From an uncultured Dysosmobacter sp. (GTDB lineage: Bacteria > Bacillota > Clostridia > Oscillospirales > Oscillospiraceae): DNA of 64,000 nucleotides. The stretch is from the NCBI GenBank assembly GCA_934590165.1, contig CAKTOO010000003.1:62001-126000 (forward strand). The letters run 5' to 3'. Below are positions 16,104 to 25,254 of this stretch, piece by piece (positions within the stretch are counted from its first letter, which is position 1; each line of letters begins with the position of its first letter). The position numbers were made by a program, and so were the translations under genes. The notes beneath the pieces were generated by a model. That model worked only from the letters and a program-made list of their open reading frames with translations. It was not told the DNA's origin and did no database searches.

Positions 16104-17831
16104 ATGTATCAGGCCCTGTACCGAAAATGGCGGCCCAAGACGTTTTCCGACGTCATTGGCCAGTCCCATATCACCGAGACCCTGCAAAAACAGGTCGCCG
16201 AGGGCCGCACCTCCCACGCCTACCTCTTTACCGGCACTCGGGGTACCGGCAAGACCACCTGCGCCAAGATCTTGGCTAAGGCCGTCAACTGCGAGCATCC
16301 GGTGAACGGCGACCCCTGCAACCAGTGTGCCAGCTGCCTGGGCATCGAAAACGGCAGCTTTCTGGATGTACTGGAGCTGGACGCCGCCTCCAACAACGGC
16401 GTGGACCAGGTCCGTGCCCTGCGGGACGAAGCCATTTACTCCCCGGCCAATGTGAAAAAGCGGGTGTACATCGTGGACGAGGTCCACATGCTGTCCACCG
16501 CCGCCTTCAACGCCCTGCTGAAAATTCTGGAGGAGCCGCCGGAGCATCTGATGTTTATCCTGGCCACCACGGAGCTGCACAAGGTGCCCGCCACCATCCT
16601 CTCCCGGTGCCAGCGGTTTTCCTTCAAGCGCATTACCCCCCAGGATGTGGCGAAGCGCCTCACCTATGTGGCCGGACAGGAGGGGATCGACCTGACTGCC
16701 GACGGCGCGGAGCTGCTGAGCCGCCTGGCCGACGGCGCCCTGCGGGACGGCCTTTCCCTGCTGGACCAGTGCGCGGCCACCGGCGGCACCATCGACGCCG
16801 CCGCCGTGCTGGAGGTGCTGGGCCTGGCGGGAAATTTGCAGACCGCCCAGCTGATGGAGTGCGTGCTGCGGCGGGACGCCAAGGCGGCGCTGCTGCTGTT
16901 GAACCAGCTGTACGCCGGCGGCAAGGACGTGGGCGCGGTGCTGAGTGAGCTGTCTACCTTGACACGGGACCTGCTGCTGCGTCGGACCGCTCCCGAGGGT
17001 GGGGCGGCGCTGCTGTCCGGCGGATATGATTCCGCCACGCTGGACCGGCTGGGGAAGGATGTCTCTGCCAGCCGCCTCATCTATCTGGCAACCACTTTGC
17101 AAAAAGCAACCGCCGACCTGTATTACAGCTCCAACCGCCGGACGGACGCGGAGCTGTGCCTGCTGCGGCTGTGTGACGAGTTTCTGTCCGGAGACCTGAC
17201 GGCTCTGGAGGCCCGCATCCAGCGGCTGGAGGAAGCCCAGGCCCGGGGCACGGTCATCCGCTCCGCCGTGGAGCAGAGCGCGGCGCCCCGGCCCGCGCCG
17301 AAGGCTGCCAAGCCCCCGGCACCGGCGGCGGACACGCCGCCCTGGGAGGAGGAACCGCCCCTGCCGGAGGAGCCGCCCTTGACGGAAGAACCGGGAGAGC
17401 GGGTGTTCGACATTCCGGCGGAGCCGGCGCCGAAAAGGCGGGACAGTGTTCCTGCCGCGCCGGCCGGTGCCGCGGCGCACACCGCTCCCGCGCAGCAGCC
17501 GGCTCCGGCCGCTGCCGGTGGCAACTGGTGGCGGGCGCTGGCAGAGGGGTGCAAGGGCCGCCTGCCGCCCATGTACCGGGCATTTTTGGACATGTGCACC
17601 GGCTCCCTGGAGGGGGACACGGTGACGGTTTATGCCCCCGATGACATCACCCTGGGCCGGCTGGACAACGACCGTGTCCGCTCCGCTCTGGGGGAGGAGG
17701 CGTCCAAGGCCGCCGGGATACCGGTGCGCCTTACCTTCCAGGTGGGAGAGCCGCCCAAGGCGACGCCTCAGGAAAATTTGCAGAACCTGCTGAAGTTCGG
17801 CAGTCAGTTCGATAACATCCAGATCAAGTAA
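16104..17831 (+). CDS. dnaX: DNA polymerase III subunit gamma/tau
   Basis: 575 residues from ATG 16104 (MYQALYRKWRP) behind TAAGGAGG; the frame extends upstream through the SRP RNA but that part is not coding. Walker A GTRGTGKTT with Lys50, zinc module Cys63/72/75/78, Walker B region VDEVHML, and SRC sensor ILSRCQRF. A Pro/Ala-rich linker (about 385-475) precedes the C-terminal domain that contacts the polymerase. It loads the sliding clamp at the replication fork. Operon with ybaB, spaced 15 bases. Confidence 0.97.
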   Translation: MYQALYRKWRPKTFSDVIGQSHITETLQKQVAEGRTSHAYLFTGTRGTGKTTCAKILAKAVNCEHPVNGDPCNQCASCLGIENGSFLDVLELDAASNNGVDQVRALRDEAIYSPANVKKRVYIVDEVHMLSTAAFNALLKILEEPPEHLMFILATTELHKVPATILSRCQRFSFKRITPQDVAKRLTYVAGQEGIDLTADGAELLSRLADGALRDGLSLLDQCAATGGTIDAAAVLEVLGLAGNLQTAQLMECVLRRDAKAALLLLNQLYAGGKDVGAVLSELSTLTRDLLLRRTAPEGGAALLSGGYDSATLDRLGKDVSASRLIYLATTLQKATADLYYSSNRRTDAELCLLRLCDEFLSGDLTALEARIQRLEEAQARGTVIRSAVEQSAAPRPAPKAAKPPAPAADTPPWEEEPPLPEEPPLTEEPGERVFDIPAEPAPKRRDSVPAAPAGAAAHTAPAQQPAPAAAGGNWWRALAEGCKGRLPPMYRAFLDMCTGSLEGDTVTVYAPDDITLGRLDNDRVRSALGEEASKAAGIPVRLTFQVGEPPKATPQENLQNLLKFGSQFDNIQIK

Positions 17832-17846
17832 AGGAGAATCATAACT

Positions 17847-18209
17847 ATGGGATACAGTGCTCGCCGTGGATTTACCAACGGCAAGGTGTCCGGCGCGGCG
17901 CGCCAGGCGGAGATGCAGCAGAAGATCCAGCAGATGCAGGAGCAGATGACGGCCGCTCAGGAGGCCGTGGAGGCTCAGATCTTCACCGCCAGTGTGGGCG
18001 GCGGCGTTGTGGAGGCCAAGGTCAGCGGTAAGAAGGAAGTCCAGTCCATCACTATCAAGCCTGAGGCCGTGGACCCGGAGGATGTTGAGATGCTCCAGGA
18101 CCTGGTGGTCTCCGCAGTCAATGAGGCCCTGCGCCAGGCGGACGAGGCCATGGAGAAGGGCATGTCCGGCGTCACCGGCGGATTGAACCTGGGCGCCTTT
18201 GGCCTGTAA
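17847..18209 (+). CDS. ybaB: YbaB/EbfC nucleoid-associated protein
   Basis: 120 residues, start ATG 17847 behind AAAGGAG. Long N-terminal helix (MQQKIQQMQEQMTAAQEAVE), central sheet with GGGVVEAKVSGKKEVQSI, then LQDLVVSAVNEALRQADEAM. It carries an N-terminal extension of about 18 residues (GYSARRGFTNGKVSGAARQ) beyond the usual start. A DNA-binding dimer, almost always encoded beside dnaX and recR; recR is not adjacent here. Confidence 0.95.
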   Translation: MGYSARRGFTNGKVSGAARQAEMQQKIQQMQEQMTAAQEAVEAQIFTASVGGGVVEAKVSGKKEVQSITIKPEAVDPEDVEMLQDLVVSAVNEALRQADEAMEKGMSGVTGGLNLGAFGL

Positions 18210-18227
18210 GAACCAGTCACAGCGCGG

Positions 18228-18258
18228 AAAAGAGCGGGGCGGCGGCTCCGCTCTTTTT
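18228..18258 (+). terminator. Terminator after ybaB
   Basis: AAAAGAGCGG/CCGCTCTTTT stem with a GC-rich 10-base loop and T run. Confidence 0.8.
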
Positions 18259-18272
18259 GGAATGGAGGTGTC

Positions 18273-20096
18273 ATGAAAAAGCGGATCTTGGCGGCGGTGC
18301 TGGGCTGTGCCCTTTTGGCGGGGTGCGGACAGCAGGCAGCCGTGCCGGCGGAGAAAACGCCGGAGGAGCGGCCGGTCATCGCCTACGTGCCCCTGGATGA
18401 CCGGCCGGACAATGTGGAGCGGGTGGTGTATCTGGCAGAGTCCGTGGGCTACACCCTGGCTATGCCGGAGGCGGACCTGTACCGCACTCGACTGGACGGA
18501 CAGCCCACCAATGAAAACAGTACCCAGTACGGGGATCTGGCGGCACTGTACGAATGGGTGCTGGCCCAGGAGGCAGCGGGCTGTGACCGCTACATGTTGT
18601 CCATGGACCAGATGCTCTCCGGGGGACTGGTGAACTCCCGGCACACGGCGGAGACGCTGACCGTTACTCTGTCTGACGGAACCGTCATGACAGATAGGGA
18701 GCTGCTGGAGGGACTGCTGACAGCCCTGGCGGAGGATGAAAACAACCGGGTGTGGCTGCTGGACAGCGTTATGCGGCTGGCGCCCACCGTGGGATACGCG
18801 GGCTTCGGCATTGAGGAATACAACGCCCTGCGCTCCTATGGCGCGGCGCCCAGAAAAGAGGCTTCCGGCGCGGAGCTGACGGCGGAGGCCGTCACAGCGG
18901 ATTACCGGCTGGGCAGCGACGGGACGGTGCTGGAGGCGGCGGACTTCGGCCTGACGGAGAGCCAGGCGGATGAATACCTCTCCGCCCGGCGGCGGAAGCT
19001 GGAGCTGTCCGACCGGATGATGGAAGTGGTCAGTGGTGGGGAGCACGGGAGCTTCCGGGTGCTCATCGGCATCGACGATTCCTCCGAGGAGGACAGCATC
19101 CAGAAAAATGAGATCGCCTACCTGCGCAGCCGCCTGCGGAAGGGGGATGCGCTGCTGTCCGGTGTGGACGACCTGGCCTTCAAGGCGGTGGCGAAGCTGT
19201 ATCTGGAGGAGAGCGGCTGGAACGGCCGGACGGTGCAGGTGGGCGTCACCTACTTTGGCGGGACGGAGGACAAGCCCGCCTGCGACTATGACTACAAGCC
19301 CCTGAGGGAGATCGTGGAGGAGCATCTGGCGTTTTTCGGCGTCTCCCAGCTCTCCGGCGGGAGCGGCGCGGCGGATATCGAGCTTTTGGTACTGACGCAG
19401 CCGGATACGGAGGCCTATGAGGCGGTGGGGATGTCCCAGGCGGAGCAGGACAGGCAGAAGAAAAACGCATATACCAATCTGATAGACTGGCTGGGGACAT
19501 TCCGGAACCGGCAGATCCCCGTCATCCTCATCGACGCCGGCAACGGCGCTTACGGGAACGCCTTCCAGGAGGCGCTGACGGAGGAGACGGAGCTGGGGTA
19601 TTTGCTGAGCTACGCGGGCTTTCTGGACATGGCCATCGTTACCGGCACGGCTTTGAGCCACGGCATCGCCCGGTACGCCTTCCTGCAAAACGGAAAGCAG
19701 ACAGAGTCCACGGAACGGGCCTTCGCCCGGACCCTGGCGGACAGCGTCATCAAGGATTTCTGCTATAAGCACGTGGTGCGGGAGAATCTGCTGACCTGCA
19801 TCCGGAATGAACTGGGCGGCGATCCCAACAACTTCTGGATGCCGGAGATCGACCGGGAGACCGTCCAGGCCCGACTGGAGAGCGGCATGGCGCAGGCCAC
19901 GGAGGCTGTGGTGAAAAACCTGGAGCGCAGCAATTTCATCTCGTCGCTGGAGCCCTATGAGGAGCGGGGCTGGGGCAGCGTGACGCTGTCCAATTACCGC
20001 TTCCCCTGGGACCGGGCCTTTGAGATCGGAATGGATATGGACATTGGAGATTTTACAGAGCCCCATAAAAGCGTGCTGGGCATATACTACAAATAA
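18273..20096 (+). CDS. DUF4127-family lipoprotein
   Basis: 607 residues starting behind AATGGAGG. Signal peptide with lipobox LLAGC (Cys about 16), so the protein should be anchored to the outer face of the membrane. The rest matches the DUF4127 pattern: PVIAYVPLDDRPDN near the start, GGLVNSRH, then IDDSSEEDSIQKNE and IDAGNGAYGN later. The family is common in Firmicutes and has no established activity; the conserved Asp/Asn motifs suggest an enzyme. Single gene with strong terminators on both sides. Confidence 0.85.
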   Translation: MKKRILAAVLGCALLAGCGQQAAVPAEKTPEERPVIAYVPLDDRPDNVERVVYLAESVGYTLAMPEADLYRTRLDGQPTNENSTQYGDLAALYEWVLAQEAAGCDRYMLSMDQMLSGGLVNSRHTAETLTVTLSDGTVMTDRELLEGLLTALAEDENNRVWLLDSVMRLAPTVGYAGFGIEEYNALRSYGAAPRKEASGAELTAEAVTADYRLGSDGTVLEAADFGLTESQADEYLSARRRKLELSDRMMEVVSGGEHGSFRVLIGIDDSSEEDSIQKNEIAYLRSRLRKGDALLSGVDDLAFKAVAKLYLEESGWNGRTVQVGVTYFGGTEDKPACDYDYKPLREIVEEHLAFFGVSQLSGGSGAADIELLVLTQPDTEAYEAVGMSQAEQDRQKKNAYTNLIDWLGTFRNRQIPVILIDAGNGAYGNAFQEALTEETELGYLLSYAGFLDMAIVTGTALSHGIARYAFLQNGKQTESTERAFARTLADSVIKDFCYKHVVRENLLTCIRNELGGDPNNFWMPEIDRETVQARLESGMAQATEAVVKNLERSNFISSLEPYEERGWGSVTLSNYRFPWDRAFEIGMDMDIGDFTEPHKSVLGIYYK

Positions 20097-20133
20097 AAAA
20101 CCGGGGACCGTCCAATGACGGTCCCCGGTTTTT
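20096..20133. terminator. Bidirectional terminator
   Basis: AAAAA CCGGGGACCGTC / GACGGTCCCCGG TTTTT with CAAT loop, between convergent genes. Confidence 0.85.
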
Positions 20134-20145
20134 CAGTTTCAGGAA

Positions 20146-20910
20146 TTACAGCTGCTTGACAGTATAATATACTGCCAGGGCGAACACCACCATTGCCAGA
20201 ATCCACATGGCGTAATAAGCCACCGTGATGCTGACGAGAGCGGAGGCCATGGCCGCGGCGGACAGGCCACAGGCCACGTAAATGGGAAGAATGTCGGCGT
20301 CGGAGGGGAGAAGCCGGAACTTGCCCAGCTTACCGCCGTCTTTGCCGGCCTTCCAGGCCGCAACGGCGGCCACCGCCAGCAGCAGGATATACACGACCAC
20401 AAAGGCTTTTACATAAGCGCTCATATACAGGTTGGAAAGCTCCTGACGGCAGCCCCACAGCGCCACCAGGGAAATGCCCAGGATGGTCAGAGCATAAGCG
20501 CACTCCCGGTCATACAGATTCCAGAGGATGCCCAGCAGCATGACCACGGGGACCAGGACGCTGAGGAAGGTCAGGGCGGGGGTGTTCAGCTTCCAGATGA
20601 GGAAGGAGGCCAGGGCCAGGAACGCGCCGGCACCGGCAATGTACCAGCCAATGTGCCGCTTCTTTTGATCGTTCCGCCACACCGCGCCCAAAACGGCACC
20701 GGCGACCAGGATCACAAGGCCCGCAATGGAGAAATAAAACAGGTAATCATACCAGGCGATCATCTGCACGGCAGTGCCATTCACATAAAAGCGGCGGATA
20801 ATGAGAAGATAGAGCTCCGCCACCAGACCAGCCAGGAAAAACTTCATGGCACCGTTCATGGGATCCTCCCGCTTGACCGGCTTGGACTTTTTGCTCGGAT
20901 ACTTCGCCAT
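20146..20910 (-). CDS. Multi-pass membrane protein of unknown function (254 aa)
   Basis: The start is the ATG at complement 20908-20910 behind GGAGGTTG; codons upstream in frame are antisense to apbE and are not coding. A short basic N-terminus (MAKYPSKKSKPVKRED) is followed by about eight hydrophobic helices between residues 20 and 254 with short loops. No charged transport motif or catalytic residue stands out. I do not recognise the family. It is divergent from the apbE redox module, which may be coincidental. Confidence 0.8.
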   Translation of the reverse strand: MAKYPSKKSKPVKREDPMNGAMKFFLAGLVAELYLLIIRRFYVNGTAVQMIAWYDYLFYFSIAGLVILVAGAVLGAVWRNDQKKRHIGWYIAGAGAFLALASFLIWKLNTPALTFLSVLVPVVMLLGILWNLYDRECAYALTILGISLVALWGCRQELSNLYMSAYVKAFVVVYILLLAVAAVAAWKAGKDGGKLGKFRLLPSDADILPIYVACGLSAAAMASALVSITVAYYAMWILAMVVFALAVYYTVKQL

Positions 20911-21063
20911 ATGATAACAACCTCCAGGGGTTTTTTCAAAATTGATGCAGCGGAAAATAGAACCGCTGCCGACATACTTTGATAGTATAGCAGACTTTCC
21001 GGCGGTTTGCAAGGGAAACCTGGAGATTCCGGACAAACTTCCGGCTTGTCCGCGGATTTTTGG

Positions 21064-21092
21064 TTGAGAAGTGGTGCCGTCCGTGTTATACT
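21064..21092 (+). promoter_or_regulatory. Promoter of the apbE operon
   Basis: TTGAGA (21064-21069), 17-base spacer, TATACT (21087-21092), 40 bases before the apbE ATG. Confidence 0.65.
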
Positions 21093-21132
21093 GAAGCGTA
21101 TTATAAAAAGCATCACTGGGGGAGCGGATCAC

Positions 21133-22191
21133 ATGGGAACGAAACGAATCACGGCACTGCTGCTGGCGGCGCTGGCGGTGTGCGGCCTGACGGGCTGCGG
21201 CGGAACGAGGGACCCCAACGAGGCCCAGGAGAGCATTCAGGTCATCGCCATGGACACGGCCATGGTGCTCACCGCCTATGGCAAGGAGTCCACCAGGGCC
21301 GTGTACGACGCGGAGGAGGAGATACGGCGGCTGGACGCCCTGCTGTCCCGCACCAGCGGCAGCAGCGAGATCAGTATGCTCAACGACGCCGGCGGCGAGA
21401 TGGTGCCGGTGGGCGCGGAGATCTGCACCCTTATCCAGACGGCCGGACACTTTACCGAGGCCACCGGCGGCGCCTTTGACATCACCATCGCGCCGGTGGT
21501 GTCCGCCTGGGGCTTCACCACCGACAGCTATCAGGTGCCTGACCAGGAGGAACTCCAGGCACTTTTGGAGCATGTGGGCATGGAGCATGTGCACCTGTCC
21601 GGCGCCAACGCCAGCCTGGACCCGGGGACGATGATCGACCTGGGCGGTATCGCCAAGGGCTATACCGCCGACCGGGTGGCGGAGATATTTCAGCAGCATG
21701 AGGTACCCCGGGGCAAGGTGGAGCTGGGCGGCAACATCCTGGTGATCGGCGACAAGCCCGACGGCACCGCCTGGCGGGTGGGCGTACAGGACCCCAAGCG
21801 TCCGGACGAGGCCGACGGCCTGGTGTGCGTGCTGAACCTGACGGACGCCTTTGCTGTCACCTCCGGCAGCTACCAGCGGTATTTTGAGCAGGATGGGAAA
21901 CGTTATCACCACATCATCGACCCCGCCACCGGATACCCGGCGGACAGCGGCTTGACCTCCGTTACCGTGGTGGCGGACAGCGCCCAGGGCAACGGTACCA
22001 TGTGCGATGCCCTGTCCACCGCCCTGTTTGTCATGGGCGAGGACAAGGCCCTGGACTTCTGGCGCAGCGGCGTCTATGACTTTCAGCTGGTGCTGGTGAC
22101 GGAGGACGGCCGCGTGGTGGTGACGGAAGGGTTGAAGGACGGCTTTGTGGAGATGGAGGAGAGTGGGTACACCTATGAATTCGTCTCCTAA
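21133..22191 (+). CDS. apbE: FAD:protein FMN transferase (ApbE), lipoprotein
   Basis: 353 residues; ATG 21133 behind GGGGGAG. Lipobox LTGC within the first 20 residues. ApbE features: MDTAMVLTAYG, EIRRLDALLSRTSGSSEIS, FDITIAPVV, the central DLGGIAKGYTAD, GGNILVIGDKPDG, and HHIIDPATGYPA with Asp in the metal site. It covalently attaches FMN to Thr in secreted or membrane redox proteins such as RnfG/RnfD-like subunits. It overlaps the next gene by 17 bases. No FMN-acceptor protein is visible in this window. Confidence 0.95.
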   Translation: MGTKRITALLLAALAVCGLTGCGGTRDPNEAQESIQVIAMDTAMVLTAYGKESTRAVYDAEEEIRRLDALLSRTSGSSEISMLNDAGGEMVPVGAEICTLIQTAGHFTEATGGAFDITIAPVVSAWGFTTDSYQVPDQEELQALLEHVGMEHVHLSGANASLDPGTMIDLGGIAKGYTADRVAEIFQQHEVPRGKVELGGNILVIGDKPDGTAWRVGVQDPKRPDEADGLVCVLNLTDAFAVTSGSYQRYFEQDGKRYHHIIDPATGYPADSGLTSVTVVADSAQGNGTMCDALSTALFVMGEDKALDFWRSGVYDFQLVLVTEDGRVVVTEGLKDGFVEMEESGYTYEFVS

Positions 22192-22579
22192 GCTGCGGCC
22201 TGGCCTCTGGGACGCCCTGGTGGTCCTGGTGGTGGCGGCCCTGGCTGTGGGCTGTGCCTGGACCGTCTGGGGCGGACAGGACCGGGGAACGGAGCTGACG
22301 GCAGTGGTCAGCGTGGACGGCGTGGAAACGGAGCGGCTGCCGCTGAGGGAGGCGGCCGGCACGGAGCGGACCATCCAGGCCGGCGGCTATACCCTGCGCC
22401 TGCGGCTGACAGAGACGGAGGTGTGGGTGGAGTCCGCCGACTGTCCCACCCAGGACTGCGTCCACACGGGACACATCTCCCGGGGCGGACAGAGCATCGT
22501 GTGCCTGCCGGCCCGGGTCATCATCCAGCTGGAGGGCGGCGAGAGCGTGGACACCGGCGTGGACGCCGTCATCGGATAG
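22175..22579 (+). CDS. NusG domain II-containing membrane-anchored protein
   Basis: 134 residues, start ATG 22175 inside the end of apbE. One N-terminal membrane segment (about 10-32), then a small extracytoplasmic beta domain (SVDGVETERLPL ... GGYTLRLRLTETEVWVESADCPTQDCVHTGHISRGGQSIVCLP), the NusG_II fold with a Cys-x5-Cys pair and a third Cys. It commonly sits between apbE and a Gx transporter in anaerobes with flavin-based electron transfer. Precise role unknown. Confidence 0.85.
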   Translation: MNSSPKLRPGLWDALVVLVVAALAVGCAWTVWGGQDRGTELTAVVSVDGVETERLPLREAAGTERTIQAGGYTLRLRLTETEVWVESADCPTQDCVHTGHISRGGQSIVCLPARVIIQLEGGESVDTGVDAVIG

Positions 22580-22591
22580 GGGGGTGGGACA

Positions 22592-23107
22592 GTGAAACTG
22601 ACCACGAAGCAGCTGACGCTGTGCGGCATTCTGACCACCCTGGCCCTGGCGCTGTCGGTGGCGGAGAACCAGATCCCGTTGTCCCTGGCCATTCCCATCC
22701 CCGGCATCAAGCTGGGCCTTGCCAATATTGTGACGGTGTTTGCCCTGTACGTCCTGGGCCCGGCCCAGGCGGTGCTGATCCTGCTGGCCCGGTGCCTGCT
22801 GGGGGCGGTGTTTGCCGGCAATATGAACGCGCTGCTGTTCTCCCTTATGGGTGGCTTTGCCGCCATGGGGGTGATGATCCTGCTGTCGCGGCTGCGGGGA
22901 CTGTCCGTTTACGGCGTGTCCATCGGCGGCGCGGCGGCCCATAACTGCGGCCAGATCGCGGCGGCGGTGCTGTCCCTGGGGAACACGGCGCCGCTTTATT
23001 ACCTGCCCATTTTGCTGGGGGTGTCTCTTTTGACCGGAGCGCTGACGGGGTTGATGGCGGCTTGCTTGTTCCGGGCGCTGGCCCACACGGATCTGATGAA
23101 GGGGTGA
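22592..23107 (+). CDS. Gx transporter family protein (HepS/ECF-S-like)
   Basis: 171 residues, GTG start behind AGGGGGGTGG. Five or six membrane segments; the N-terminal portion LTLCGILTTLALALSVAENQIP followed by PIPGIKLGLANIVTVFALYVLGP is the signature of this family, once annotated as heptaprenyl diphosphate synthase component I. It is distantly like ECF substrate-binding subunits. In operon with apbE and the NusG-II gene, supporting a role in quinone, flavin or electron-transfer supply. Substrate unproven. Confidence 0.88.
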   Translation: MKLTTKQLTLCGILTTLALALSVAENQIPLSLAIPIPGIKLGLANIVTVFALYVLGPAQAVLILLARCLLGAVFAGNMNALLFSLMGGFAAMGVMILLSRLRGLSVYGVSIGGAAAHNCGQIAAAVLSLGNTAPLYYLPILLGVSLLTGALTGLMAACLFRALAHTDLMKG

Positions 23108-23111
23108 GGAG

Positions 23112-24206
23112 ATGGACCAGAAGAATATCAGCAAAAAAGACCAGGTCATCCTCCAGCAGCTGGAGGTCATCCGCACCATGACGGAGCACAACCTCAGCCG
23201 CATGGGGACGGATTTCTGGGGGACGCCGCCGGTGAGGACGGACCGGCCGGAGGAAAAAGCGGCGGAAAACAACACCGCCGCCTCCACCGGCAATGACGGC
23301 ACCAAGCCCCCGGAGGCGGAGACACCGCCGCCGGAGAAGATAGAGGACCTGCAGGCGGAGCTGGACGGCTACATCGGTCTGGAGGCCGTGAAAAAAGAGG
23401 TGAAGAACCTCATCAACATGGTGCGGGTGCACCAGATGCGGCGGGAAAACGGATTGCCCACCACGGATTTGAGCCTGCACATGGTGTTTTCCGGCAATCC
23501 CGGCACCGGCAAGACCACTGTGGCCCGGCTCATGGCCCGCATTTACCACGCCTTGGGCATCCTGTCCAAGGGGCAGCTGGTGGAGGTGGACCGCAGCGGC
23601 CTGGTGGCGGGCTATGTGGGCCAGACGGCCCTGAAGACCGCCAAGGTCATTGAACAGGCCCTGGGGGGTGTGCTGTTCATCGACGAGGCCTATGCCCTTA
23701 ACGGCAAGGCGGAAAACGACTTCGGCCAGGAGGCAATCGACACCATTTTGAAAGCCATGGAGGACCACCGGGACGACCTGGTGGTCATCGTGGCGGGCTA
23801 TGACGGGCTGATGGATGATTTCATCCACTCCAACCCGGGGCTGGAGTCCCGGTTCAACCGCTTTTTGCACTTTGACGATTACACCGTGGACGAGATGATG
23901 GACATCTTCAAGATGCAGTGCAAAAAGGGCTGCTACACCCTGGTGGGACAGACGGAGGAGATGGTCCGGGACTTTATCCGGGAGGAGAACACCGGCGGCA
24001 TCACCTTCGGCAACGCCCGGGGGGTGCGGAATATTTTCGAGCAGGTCCTGGTGCACCAGGCCAACCGCCTGGCGGGGCTGGAGCAGGTGAACCGGGAGAC
24101 GCTTATGGAGATCACGGCGGAGGATGTCCTGATGGCAAGAGGCATGGAGGAGGGGACTGTGCCTCCGCCCTACGGAGATGCGAAAAACACGGAAAAGAAG
24201 GCATAA
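23112..24206 (+). CDS. AAA ATPase, SpoVK/CbbX type
   Basis: 364 residues. A low-complexity N-terminus (about 1-75, Glu/Pro/Thr-rich) precedes the AAA module: Walker A GNPGTGKTT at 128-136, pore-loop-like GYVGQTALKT at 167-176, Walker B FIDEAY with Asp191-Glu192, and sensor residues in VIVAGYDGLMDDF. SpoVK is made late in sporulation in Bacillus; CbbX-like relatives remodel protein substrates. The substrate here is unknown. It follows the Gx transporter gene by 4 bases and precedes the dehydrogenase by 3. Confidence 0.88.
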   Translation: MDQKNISKKDQVILQQLEVIRTMTEHNLSRMGTDFWGTPPVRTDRPEEKAAENNTAASTGNDGTKPPEAETPPPEKIEDLQAELDGYIGLEAVKKEVKNLINMVRVHQMRRENGLPTTDLSLHMVFSGNPGTGKTTVARLMARIYHALGILSKGQLVEVDRSGLVAGYVGQTALKTAKVIEQALGGVLFIDEAYALNGKAENDFGQEAIDTILKAMEDHRDDLVVIVAGYDGLMDDFIHSNPGLESRFNRFLHFDDYTVDEMMDIFKMQCKKGCYTLVGQTEEMVRDFIREENTGGITFGNARGVRNIFEQVLVHQANRLAGLEQVNRETLMEITAEDVLMARGMEEGTVPPPYGDAKNTEKKA

Positions 24207-24209
24207 GAC

Positions 24210-25199
24210 ATGAAAGTATTGGTATTGGCGCCGGAGGAGCGGTATGACACCTTCGCCGCCGGCAACGAGGTGCGGAAGGCGGCGGAGCTGGTGTTCTGCG
24301 ACCGGGGCGGCACGGAGGCGGAGTGGCTGGCGGCCGCCGGCGACGCGGAGGTGCTGTTCGTCACGCCGGTGACATGGGTACGGGAGAGCCTCATCAGCCG
24401 GATGCCCAATTTGAAAATGATCCACTGCGAGGGCGTGGGCGTGGACCGCATCGACCTGGAGACTGCCCGGAAGCGGGGCATCTACGTGTGCAACAACGCC
24501 GGATGCAACGCGGCGCCGGTGGCGGAGCTGTCTGTCACGCTGATGAGCATGCTGCTCCACCGGACGCTGTGGGGCCACCGCATGGTGCTCTCCGGCCGCC
24601 AGCTGGAGGCCCAGCAGGAGCTGGACTGCCACGCGCCGTTGGACCTGGCGTCGGCCAAGGTGGGCCTCGTGGGCTTCGGCGCCATTGCCCAGGCCACGGC
24701 GGAGCGGCTGCGGCCCTATGGCAGCCGGGTGTATTACTACGCCCGCCACCGGAGGGACCCGGAGACGGAGCGGGCCTACGGCGTGGAGTATCTGCCCCTG
24801 CATGAGCTGGCGGAGACCTGTGACTTCATTAGCCTTCACCTGCCCGCCACAGTGGAGAGTCATCACCTGTTGGACCAGGCGTTTTTTGACCATGTGAAGC
24901 CGGGGGCGTATCTGGTGAACACCGCCCGGGGCGCCGTCATCGACGATGAGGCCCTGGCGGCGGCCATCCGCTCCGGCCGACTGGCCGGAGCGGCGCTGGA
25001 CGCCTATGAGCCGGAGCCGGTGGAGGCGGACCACCCCCTGGTGGTCCTGGCTCGGGAATTTCCGGACCGGATTGTGCTGTGCCCCCACCAGGGCGGCATC
25101 GCCCAGTCGGCCTACCGGAACGTGTACCGGATGCTGTTTGAGAACCTGAAGCGCGTCATGGACGGCCAGCGGCCGGAACGGATCGTCAACGGACTGTAA
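24210..25199 (+). CDS. D-2-hydroxyacid dehydrogenase
   Basis: 329 residues. Nucleotide-binding GLVGFGAIAQATAERL (Rossmann glycines at 153-158), catalytic Arg240 in NTARGAVID, an acidic residue in YEPEPVEADHP and catalytic His293 in CPHQGG. Reduces 2-keto acids to D-hydroxyacids or the reverse, using NAD(P)H. Substrate class cannot be told: not typical SerA (no ACT domain). Last gene of the apbE-led run. Confidence 0.92.
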   Translation: MKVLVLAPEERYDTFAAGNEVRKAAELVFCDRGGTEAEWLAAAGDAEVLFVTPVTWVRESLISRMPNLKMIHCEGVGVDRIDLETARKRGIYVCNNAGCNAAPVAELSVTLMSMLLHRTLWGHRMVLSGRQLEAQQELDCHAPLDLASAKVGLVGFGAIAQATAERLRPYGSRVYYYARHRRDPETERAYGVEYLPLHELAETCDFISLHLPATVESHHLLDQAFFDHVKPGAYLVNTARGAVIDDEALAAAIRSGRLAGAALDAYEPEPVEADHPLVVLAREFPDRIVLCPHQGGIAQSAYRNVYRMLFENLKRVMDGQRPERIVNGL

Positions 25200-25216
25200 T
25201 CTTTAGGGAAAACAAT

Positions 25217-25254
25217 AAAAGAAGGAGACCGCCTCAGGCGGTCTCCTTCTTTTT
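25217..25254. terminator. Bidirectional terminator overlapping the end of the next gene
   Basis: AAAAGAAGGAGACCGCC / GGCGGTCTCCTTCTTTT; the stop codon of the minus-strand gene (complement 25234-25236) forms the loop. Confidence 0.85.

Noticed and set aside
15999..20066. A 1355-codon minus-strand frame across SRP RNA, dnaX, ybaB and the DUF4127 gene
   Set aside because: Antisense to three recognised genes and an RNA, low-complexity product, no start signal.
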